Positions 50,053 to 58,900 of a stretch of DNA of 64,000 nucleotides are shown in pieces; position 1 is the stretch's first letter, and every line of letters begins with the position of its first letter. The DNA comes from Schizochytrium sp. TIO01 (taxonomy: Eukaryota; Sar; Bigyra; Thraustochytrida; Thraustochytriidae). The position numbers and the translations under genes were made by a program. The stretch spans positions 7,311,261 to 7,375,260 of the forward strand of contig SMSO01000031.1 of assembly GCA_004764695.1 (NCBI GenBank), in the 5' to 3' direction. Below the pieces are notes generated by a model. The model was not told the origin of the DNA. It ran no database searches and saw nothing but the letters and a program-made list of their open reading frames with translations.

Positions 50053-53000
50053 ATGTGGGGCGCATGCAAGCTCGGCCCCCGACACTGGGAAGAGGCGTTT
50101 CTCGCTGTGGACTGGTCTCAACGATGCCTGCGCAGCTTTAGCTCTGAGGAAGCTGCGGAGGCTTGCCTCAACTCCCTCCACGGCTCCACTTCTCTCTTCG
50201 CCAACTCCGAGGACCTTGCCCCCCTACTAAGTCCAGCTTCCAGTGTAGTGGACTCCGGACGCGATGGGAGGATTGTGAGCAGCCTTGTGAGTGTGGACGT
50301 CACCCTTGGTGACGCACAGGTTCGCGAAGAGTGTAGTACTGTGACTTGTGGCGACTACCACGATGTCATCATTATTTCTTCAAGCGAAGACTCTGCTGCT
50401 CCGTGCGTGCTGGGCGTGGAGTCCGGTGCTTCTGAGGCCTGGCATGAGTGGATTCGCAACGCGGCTGCTGTGTGCACATTCTTGTTCCTTTGCCAGCGTG
50501 AGGGTCTGAGCGCTGACCTCGCGGAGTCCGCCTGCAGGCCTTTGAAGGAGGCCGCTCAAGGAGGCGTCTTCGAGCTTGAGCTCGACGGTCCAGACTTCTT
50601 CGAAACTCCTACGACCACAAGAGCCGTTGCAATGCTACTCACAGAAAATACCTCTGTCCTTCGGTGCACTGATTGTGTGCTCGAGGAGCGCCGTGCTGCA
50701 AGGCTCTTCGAGGCAGTGCAGAGATGCCGAGCTTTGCGAAGTGCGCAATTCATTGGTTGTGGAATTGGACCTCTCTCGGTAAGACAACTATGTAGAGCGC
50801 TAATTGGAGTTGCACAGAATGTAGAAGAATTAGATCTTACGGATAACATTCTAGGGGATGATGGTGCGGCGGCTCTTGCGGAGACTGTGGCGTGTCTGCC
50901 AAGACTTCGGGACCTTAGACTAGCGAAAAACCAAATTACTTACGTGGGGGCTCGGGCTCTGGCTGCAAGGATTGGGAGAGCATCGAATCTGAGGTCATTG
51001 GATCTCAGCGAGAACCCTATTGGTGATTTTGGTATGGAAGCAGTTGCAAGATCACTAGAAGGCTTACCATATTTGGAGACGTTAGTGCTACATTCTTGCA
51101 CGGCGAACGCGGAGGGAACGTTGCAGATGCTTGTGCAGGGTCTTATTGAAAATCGAAACTCTTCGGCGGTCGGAGGACTTGCAGTTCTTGATTTGCAGGA
51201 TAATATGTTTGCAGCAGCGGCTATTAAAAGATTTCTCACACAGTGTAGCAGCTTGGGGGCTCCACAGATGATTAAACTTGGCCGACGTCAGCGGGAGCGC
51301 ATGGTGATGGCGATGGATGGCGAGGACGAATATATGCGCCGGGGGCAGGTGGTAGACCTTGGCTATATTCCTGCTAAGGTGGATAATAGAGATCAGCATT
51401 GGCCATCTTCGTCATCTCCGAACCAAGGATCTCCTAAGAATGCCGATGCCCTAGCTGCGGCAGCAATGAGCCGTCTAGAAATAGTCTTTGGCCAAGAAAT
51501 TGCTCCATTCCGTGTGTTGAGCGCAGTTTCCAATCTTCTTGGTATCTATGCCGGTCAGGCTCGCATTGAACCACATGAAACGATTGACTCAAGGGCACAA
51601 TTCCAGGTTGCAACACTTGAATTTATGTGTGATACGCCAGAGCAGAGTCAGCAATGTGCTGAAAATCTTATAACCCACTTTCGTGATGGAAACTCCTTGC
51701 TCGCTTTGCTTCATATTGTGGACGTCCGTAGACCACGATATGAGGGCCAAAGGAGCCCCGCTACAGGCCCTCGGGTGGCTACCAGCGTTTCGCCTCTCAG
51801 TTCAGAACGAGACGACGATTCTCGTTCACCAGTGTCTGTCGTCTTACGTCCTTCGTCTGAAGAAGGAAGCTTTATTAGTAGCCCGAAGGATCGGACCCTC
51901 ATTCACTTGGCGCGCAAAGCGCCTCGAGCCGAACAAGAGCAGAGTTTGTTAGATGCAGTGAGGGCCCTTTTGGTCATTGAAGACCTTGGGCGAAACTCCG
52001 ATAGCATTAAAGCCCAATTGCGGACAATTGCAGCAATGTTTGCACGCCTTGATCTCTTTGTACCTTCAGAAAAGTCTGAAATTCAAAGGTTTCTACTAGA
52101 GGCCAAGCTCGCTCGTGCCGACCCTGAAGAAGCTGTGCGGCCACTTTCGCCTTTGGACTCTTGTATCGGTCCAACCTTAGCATGGGCTTTGGCTCGCCTT
52201 GCGCAGTGCACGCCCTCGGATGCTCTTGTTCTGCGTGCATATGTTGCTGCATTGTTTGGAGACGTGGAGCGCAGTATTGCTGCCGCTGAACAAGGAAAGT
52301 TTGCGCTCGGTTTGATGCCTTCGTTGTCACAACTCACAAGCTTTGAAAGTGCCGCTTTGCAAGCCGCGGCAAATGCACAGGATACGGAGACGTTCTCTCT
52401 CATTTTGTCCCAAGACTTAAGCGAAGAGGAAGTCTCTGCCGGGACCATTCGTCTGGCTGGAATTGTGCACCATGACCTGTCTGCAAAATCAGCTGTTCTT
52501 CGTCCCAGAAATACTGAGATCCGAGAGCTAAAACTTTACGAGGAGGATCCCGCCTCGTTTGCTGGACTTGTTGTAGAGTTTCTAAGATTTGAGAGACTTA
52601 ACTCAAGGTGGTCTCCACGCGAACTGCGACTCCAGTATAGTTCGGATGTGCGCTCACTTCCCATCACCCGCCCCTTGCCGCAAATTCGCCGGGACCTTGC
52701 AACAATAAGCTCTTGGGATCGTGATGAAGTATCGGAGGATACCTATGATACACCATCAAGGTTCTTCAAATCTGCCAGCGAGGCAAAAGTAGAGCGTGCG
52801 TATGTCAGCGCAGCTCGCCGCATGAGTGCATTGCTCTTGCAAGCGAGTGGGGACTCGCGGCGGGTTGCGGATGACCCCCAGGGCTACGGTGCAGCTCATG
52901 AAGCTTTTGGGATTGCCTATGCCAATCGGGAAATTGGCATGGTGGATGAACTTTTAGCGCAACTCATATGTCAGACTATGTGTAATCCAACTTTGCGGTC

Positions 53001-54648
53001 TCAAGAGACATATTGGAAACTCATGGTTGTTGCTCTTCGTATTCTTGAACCTAGTACCGAGTTATGCGATGTCCTGTTAGAGGTTCTAGAACATCGTATG
53101 AATCGTGAGGTTGACCCTCACTATATGATTCGCTGGGCAACAGATGCGCTAGAGGAACGTCTCACAATCGTTGCGACGGATCGTAAAGTACGTCGCTTGT
53201 TTGCTTCAGATGCCTCCCTGCGTCTTGATCTATTACGCCAAACGCTTAACGAGACCGAGGCAATGGATATTGATATTCACTGCTGGAATGGAACGGGTGC
53301 TAAAGTCCGCGTGGCGCCTTTCACTTCATTTGAGGATCTTCTTGCTGAAGTCAGTTCTCTTGCCGACCGTAGACTTCGACGACACCCAGGCAAATCTTTT
53401 CCAAAATCAACGCTGCAAGATAACACCGCGCGCTGGAAAGATTTCTGTTTTACTTATAGCGATGCACAAGAAGAGGTCGAGGTACTCGCATGGCAAAGTG
53501 ATGCATATTGGTGGAGATGGAAGCTTGCAGTAGCAGAAGTACTTCAACAAGGAGAAAATTTGTCTAATGGCAACCTCAACAACAATGCGAGCCAAGACGG
53601 TAGCAAGTATGGTGACAGCAAGCATGTAGATAGCGATCACAGTGGGGCAATCCGTATTCGTTTGGAATCTTATATCTGTGCTCCAACATTATGGTTCTAT
53701 TCTTCTTCAGACGTCCTGAGAGCCGAGCTTTTATACTGGCAACGTATGGCTTTCTTATTACGAGGTGAAATGTGTACTAGTAATCCTGAAGCGCTCGGCT
53801 ATGTAGCTAGCTTGGCAGCTTGCGTGCAGATATCAGGAGGAATCGAACAGTGGTTGGACCTTGACGCATCGGACCGTGCGCGCGTTAGCCTTGGTCACGT
53901 TCCAAAAGCTGTCCGCCGCCGTGTTGGCAAGCGCTCATCTAATCCATGGATGACTCGCTTTCAACACGCTGTAGATCGCTTCTCGAGCCATGTCACGCAG
54001 TCAATGGCCCAAGCTATTGTTGCTGGTAGCGAGGCGCCGACGCAAGCTGATCTCCAACGAGCCATGCTTGCTTACACAGAAACTTGGCCATTAGCCAATG
54101 GCCTTGTCTTTCGCGATGTAAAACCTATTTTGTTACATCGTGCAGGAAAACAAGTTTCATTGGAGGATTTTGGGGAAACAAAACATCTTCGTGCACGCTT
54201 TGTACTGAATGCTAAAGGGCTATTTTTACTTGCTCTTACGCGAGATGCTCAGACAACGAGGGCCATCGCTCTTTTGTGGTGGACACCTATTGATGAGCTT
54301 ATGCGGGTTCAGCTAGTTGACACCAACACATTGCATTTGTCAACGCGGAATATGGACCAATTCGAGTGTCAAATGGAATCGCCACGCCAGTTGTATAAGG
54401 CGATTGTCAGCCAGTGCACAACGAACATGTGCAGTGGAAATCCCCATGTTGCTACTGCTTTACAAATGGTGGAGTTTGCGAACCACTTTAGAGTGCTTCC
54501 CTGGCCTCCTCCTCCGCCGCCGTTGTATGACCCACGCGGTGACCCTGTTGAGCTTGATCAAGGGCTTGAAAAACCAATGGATCTTTCAACTACAGCGACT
54601 GTTCTTGCAGAGAGAGTTCTAGCACCATCCTCAGGCTTGGCACACTAG
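50053..54648 (+). CDS. LRR-MyTH4-FERM protein
   Basis: A 1,531-residue, single-exon gene. Residues about 223-403 form ribonuclease-inhibitor-type leucine-rich repeats (LDLTDNILGDDGAAALAE, LRLAKNQITYVGARALAA, LDLSENPIGDFGMEAVAR). The central part is not recognised. A MyTH4 domain spans about 906-1036 (VDELLAQLICQTMCNP, then a Trp and LEP). A FERM region spans about 1046-1463, and its last lobe has a PH-like strand pattern (GLFLLALTRDAQTT). A short poly-Pro motif (PWPPPPPPLYDP) lies near the C-terminus. MyTH4-FERM units of unconventional myosins and related proteins bind microtubules and membrane or adhesion cargo. No motor domain is present, so this is probably an adaptor between cytoskeleton and partners held by the LRR. 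The gene follows the NACHT/WD40 gene in the same direction. Confidence 0.82.
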   Translation: MWGACKLGPRHWEEAFLAVDWSQRCLRSFSSEEAAEACLNSLHGSTSLFANSEDLAPLLSPASSVVDSGRDGRIVSSLVSVDVTLGDAQVREECSTVTCGDYHDVIIISSSEDSAAPCVLGVESGASEAWHEWIRNAAAVCTFLFLCQREGLSADLAESACRPLKEAAQGGVFELELDGPDFFETPTTTRAVAMLLTENTSVLRCTDCVLEERRAARLFEAVQRCRALRSAQFIGCGIGPLSVRQLCRALIGVAQNVEELDLTDNILGDDGAAALAETVACLPRLRDLRLAKNQITYVGARALAARIGRASNLRSLDLSENPIGDFGMEAVARSLEGLPYLETLVLHSCTANAEGTLQMLVQGLIENRNSSAVGGLAVLDLQDNMFAAAAIKRFLTQCSSLGAPQMIKLGRRQRERMVMAMDGEDEYMRRGQVVDLGYIPAKVDNRDQHWPSSSSPNQGSPKNADALAAAAMSRLEIVFGQEIAPFRVLSAVSNLLGIYAGQARIEPHETIDSRAQFQVATLEFMCDTPEQSQQCAENLITHFRDGNSLLALLHIVDVRRPRYEGQRSPATGPRVATSVSPLSSERDDDSRSPVSVVLRPSSEEGSFISSPKDRTLIHLARKAPRAEQEQSLLDAVRALLVIEDLGRNSDSIKAQLRTIAAMFARLDLFVPSEKSEIQRFLLEAKLARADPEEAVRPLSPLDSCIGPTLAWALARLAQCTPSDALVLRAYVAALFGDVERSIAAAEQGKFALGLMPSLSQLTSFESAALQAAANAQDTETFSLILSQDLSEEEVSAGTIRLAGIVHHDLSAKSAVLRPRNTEIRELKLYEEDPASFAGLVVEFLRFERLNSRWSPRELRLQYSSDVRSLPITRPLPQIRRDLATISSWDRDEVSEDTYDTPSRFFKSASEAKVERAYVSAARRMSALLLQASGDSRRVADDPQGYGAAHEAFGIAYANREIGMVDELLAQLICQTMCNPTLRSQETYWKLMVVALRILEPSTELCDVLLEVLEHRMNREVDPHYMIRWATDALEERLTIVATDRKVRRLFASDASLRLDLLRQTLNETEAMDIDIHCWNGTGAKVRVAPFTSFEDLLAEVSSLADRRLRRHPGKSFPKSTLQDNTARWKDFCFTYSDAQEEVEVLAWQSDAYWWRWKLAVAEVLQQGENLSNGNLNNNASQDGSKYGDSKHVDSDHSGAIRIRLESYICAPTLWFYSSSDVLRAELLYWQRMAFLLRGEMCTSNPEALGYVASLAACVQISGGIEQWLDLDASDRARVSLGHVPKAVRRRVGKRSSNPWMTRFQHAVDRFSSHVTQSMAQAIVAGSEAPTQADLQRAMLAYTETWPLANGLVFRDVKPILLHRAGKQVSLEDFGETKHLRARFVLNAKGLFLLALTRDAQTTRAIALLWWTPIDELMRVQLVDTNTLHLSTRNMDQFECQMESPRQLYKAIVSQCTTNMCSGNPHVATALQMVEFANHFRVLPWPPPPPPLYDPRGDPVELDQGLEKPMDLSTTATVLAERVLAPSSGLAH

Positions 54649-54890
54649 CTATGCAAATTCTTCTTATCGATCACTCTGATGAAGAAGCAATGCCTTTAGC
54701 TGTGTTATTATTCTGTAACAGCCTTTGTTAGACGTACCTTGCTATGTTTGATGATGAAAGTTCGAAAGCATATCAAGTTTATTTAGACAAACAGCCTAGA
54801 AAATATGTAGCCTTTTATTTGTGGAATTTTAAAACTAAGAAAGCTCATCGTTTGATTTTTCATTCATAGCACTAACTTTTGCGGTTCATT

Positions 54891-55187
54891 TTACAACTGG
54901 TCGAAGGACCTAAAAAGGAGAATATGTTTGTCATCAGCTTTGACAAACAGCAAATGTTTATTATCAAAACAGAGAGAAGCGCCAAAGTCCTGGCCAACTA
55001 TGCAGTGCCAAGTTCCTCCGTTGTCCATGTTGTCCATGTTGCGCTTGATTTGAGTGGCGATGTCCTTCTCGACCTTTCCCTGAGAAATAGCTTCCGAAAT
55101 AAACCCTAGTGCTTTTGATTGAGCATCAGGGTCCAACCTGCAAACTTTCACATCACAATGCACAGGAGGGCTCGAAAAGGGAGCCAT
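54891..55187 (-). CDS. Dynein light chain, LC8-like
   Basis: A 98-residue protein starting at ATG 55187 with a good context (AAAATGGC). The C-terminal half carries the dynein light chain type 1/2 signature: VEKDIATQIKRNMD, then GGTWHCIVGQDFGASL, then NKHLLFV and ILLFRSF. TWHCIVG is nearly invariant in LC8 proteins. It is slightly longer than canonical LC8 (89 residues), and the stretch HETKHFIYFYLG of the usual family is diverged here (CFDNKHLLFVKADD), so it may be an axonemal or specialised paralog. It should dimerise and bind short peptides in dynein intermediate chains and many other partners. It converges on the LRR-MyTH4-FERM gene with 242 bp between stops. Confidence 0.88.
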   Translation of the reverse strand: MAPFSSPPVHCDVKVCRLDPDAQSKALGFISEAISQGKVEKDIATQIKRNMDNMDNGGTWHCIVGQDFGASLCFDNKHLLFVKADDKHILLFRSFDQL

Positions 55188-55952
55188 TTTGTGGTCTTCC
55201 TACTCAACAACTTGTTTCTCCAGAGGTTAAGCTGTCTTCTCCTTTGCTATATACCTTGTACACAGAATAACGATCTCTTTCTTGATCTTGCTCAAGCCTT
55301 TGCGCACGTTTGCTGGCTGTGAAGAATATGTCAGTTTTCTTTCTTGTCATTCATCACTCAGGTGTAGCCCTGCAAATAGCCCAGCTTCGTTGATAGCCTT
55401 TAATGCAGTCCTTCATATGGTTCGACATGGAGATCCTATGCGCGAAACTTCATTGGCAACTTACCCGCAATCAGCATCTGTGATAGTCAGTTCTTTATCG
55501 ATTCCACAACTTAGAAACAACAGCGACAGAATGCCGTTGACGACCTTTGTAAGGGTCGGTCATGTTAAATAAGGACATAACCATACACCTACTTACTAGT
55601 AACAACTTTGGATTCCTTTGCATTTCCTTCTCTTTTTTCTATAGGTACTACTTCCTACTTGTGAACAAGCAAGCAAGTGCAACATAAGTTCCTAGTGAGC
55701 TGGCCTCCTTGTTTGGATTATCGTCAGCTTGGTGATAGGTACCCAGGGACAAGTTTTAGAAATCATGTACTAAGGTATAAAACACAACCACCATGCTTTT
55801 CCTGTGAAAGGGACGGAATCCGAGACGCAGCTTAGAAAAAGAAATGCTATATATTATGAAATTGATAGCTAGAGGAAACTAGTGGAAAAGAATAAGCATG
55901 GCGCTCAGGTCTTAATATTACTAGAGTTGAAAAAGTCAACCACGATAGTATT
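55188..55952. other. Spacer upstream of the dynein light chain gene
   Basis: A 765-bp spacer between two minus-strand genes. It should contain the light-chain promoter and the SulP gene 3' UTR. A plus-strand 96-codon ORF (55282-55572) has a chance VRHGD string but nothing else of a histidine phosphatase. No other feature was seen. Confidence 0.5.
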
Positions 55953-58900
55953 CTACTGATTAATTTGTGGAGATTGAAAAGCTAATGTAGGACTTTGATC
56001 ACTTTGGCGGGAAGGTTCAGGTGCGACTTTCCGCCCCGAGTTTCTTCGGGTAGAAGCAATTCGAATCGAATCAGTGGCAAGAGCAGCATTACCCAGCGAT
56101 GCAATACGCTTGGTAATTGTTGACAGCATGGTGCTGCCAACTTCTGGAGCTAAACTTGAATTTCTTCCACTGTTTAGCATTGAGCTCACTAGAGACTGAT
56201 TACTACTTTCCCTCTGATACAAGCTCATCTTGGATTGGTCAAAGCTTGTATTCAGGTTCATGTTCATCATTTGAGCCTCGAATCGCTCAAAATTGTCAGC
56301 ACCTTCGAGCTCGATCTGGTGAACACTATTGATGGATGCTAGCCAATCATTGAATGAAATAAAACCTAATTCAGAAGAATCAGCCTCGAACACCATCTCT
56401 TGAGCTGCCTCTGGGCTTACCTCAATATCCAAGAATTCTAACCAAGCTCGTTGAATTTGTTGGGCGGTGATTCCGATACCTTGTAAGGCAAACGACTTCC
56501 ACTTTTCTTCTAGTGGTTTTGCATGGTTCTCGCTTTCCAGAAGTTTCTGCAATTTTTCTTGCATAGTTTTATCAGTTCCAAGAATGAGCTTATAGGTCGC
56601 TTCTACTTCAATTAGCAAACGCTGCTTCTTCACTGCGGAAGCAATTATGGAAAGAAAACTCGTGAAGGACAGGGCAGGTTCCAAATAACCTCGTGCATCC
56701 GTGATCTGCCATTCCTCCATTACAGTAATGAGCATCTTGTCTTCTAATATTAAACCTGCATCTTCAAGCATTGCAGAAAGATTGGAAAGAGTAATACAAC
56801 CTTCAGGATACACCTCATCGACACGCTCACTTTTAGTAGACTTGTTGTACACGTGGCTGTGCCTGTGCATAGGAGCAGTAGAGTACTGCTCAAAGACTTT
56901 CCGAATAACGCTCAAGTGGGAAGAGTGCAGAGGGTAGAACGTCAAATGGGCAAAAATATTCAAGAAGTCGGACTCTGATACGTGCATGTCAGCTTTCCAT
57001 TCTCCATCAATTTGAGGAGAGACAGCCCCACCTCTGGACGCTGTTGAGTCAAGAGTATTTTCCGCGATGAGACTTTCATCAGGTGCTAATGTGGCCTCAG
57101 AAAGAGCTTTCTGCGTTAAGGTTGGATCGCTTGGGGCTTGAGTATCAACACGAAGCAATCTGTAAGTCTGAGCTCCAAGGTTCTTGAGTTTTCCTCCTAC
57201 CGTAGTCGTGGCATTCCCTGGTTGTTGCGCAGCGTCCTTTTCTTTTATAAGTTGCTGGGCCCTTTGGCGAATCAAAAACCAAATAATATGCGTAGACTCG
57301 AAGATAGAATGAAGAGATGCTCTGGAAAGTTTAAGTGCAATGAGGTTTTCTGATTGAACAATTACGTCTGCACTGCGCTCGAAACGCCTGGAAAAGAAGG
57401 CAATCTCACCCAACACATATCCTCCCTTGCTACTATCAAAGTTCATTCGATGGGTGTGGATTACACCATTGTCCATCTTTATGCGCACATTTACATCTCC
57501 CGAGAGAACAACCAGAAGGAAATCCCCAACATCACCTTGTTTGAAAATGTAGCTATCTTGTTTGAACTCCACCAACTCGGACTCGGCAGCTACGCGTGAA
57601 ATAAGATATTGATCAGCCTGAACACTTTCTTTAAAAAGATCAATTGAAGCCAGCGCCCGGTAACGAGCACCAAAGGGAGCCTTCTGTTGTTGCTGAATCA
57701 CGCTCTCTAGCTTGCGCCTGCCAGGCAGCCTGAATCTTTTTTCTTGTTCTATCTTCACGCGGATCGCACGATCTTGAAGCTGACGGCATTTGTGATGTTC
57801 TTTTGGCAGAAGTCTTTGTACCATGTGTCGAAAGACCTCAATGACGAGAACTTGCTTGGAGAGAACTTCTACAGAAGATGAAAATACTCCAATTTCATTG
57901 GGTGGAAGAAAAACGAGGTCCTCCCCAAATATAATTGGACTCTGCGAAGCATGCATAGTTCGTTTCGACTCCCCTTTTCGTACGTTAACCATCCCATCGG
58001 CAACAACAAGCATACTATTCACAGGACTTCCCTCTGTACAGACAAATTCACCCTTATGAAACAGCAGAAGCTCAGAGCGCTCGGCAATTTTCTCGAGGAA
58101 ACCTGGGAAAGAAACCTCAAGGTCTGCAAAGACGGCAGTGTTTGACAAGAACAGGGTAATAATCTGAAGCTGATCGGTCCTGCTAACCTTGGTCGTATCA
58201 ATTCTGCGCATGAGGTCATCCTTACCAACACTGTGCAAAAAGTTAGCAATTGCAAAATGAGGATTTTCATGATTTGTCGTAACATCTGTTCGTTCAGCTC
58301 CACGAATTTTGCTATGCAAAAGTAGCGCTGCGTCCTTTTGGCTAATGTAATAGCCCGTGTCTTGAAGCATATGAGCAATCTGGGTTGTCAAAACAAATTT
58401 GTCCGCAGCATAGCTGTTGAACACTGCGCGGCATTCAGCTTCTTGTTTCTTGCTCAGTCTACATGTAAACTCTGGTTGCAAATTTGGAGGTCCAAGCTGT
58501 TCAGAGTCGTGGCAATGAGCGTCATCCTCTTCCTCGCTGATGCCTCTATTTAGAACCATTTCTTGTCCTTTAAAATTAGCCCCGTACACAAAAAGGTTGA
58601 CGATATCAGGTCTTCCATGAAGAAGCTCCAAGCCGGTAGTGCTGTCTTCAAAGAGAGTGTCCAGGGATTGGCCTGTGCTTGATGAAGTCCCCGCTCTCAA
58701 AAGCTCCTCTTTTAGTAAATCCCGGTCCTCTTGCTTGGTAACAAGATCTACAATTGCATGAAGAAACGCAAGACCAGACTCCTGCACACGAACATCTTCT
58801 TCCTCCCCGAAAAGATGAGAACGTTGTAGTCGTTTCTGGCTTGTAATTTTCTCATTGCTATCCCTCTTCTCTGCGTTCTCATTTTCGACCTGCGCTGAAA

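Noticed and set aside
55188-55560. Apparent minus-strand exon followed by GTAAGT upstream of the dynein light chain
   Set aside because: The frame shows the number of stops expected by chance, and no acceptor yields a recognisable protein. The light chain is complete from its own ATG.
55282-55572. Plus-strand ORF with VRHGD, resembling a histidine phosphatase motif
   Set aside because: Only this five-residue string matches. The second catalytic His region and the rest of the fold are absent, and the ORF lies in the promoter of the light-chain gene.
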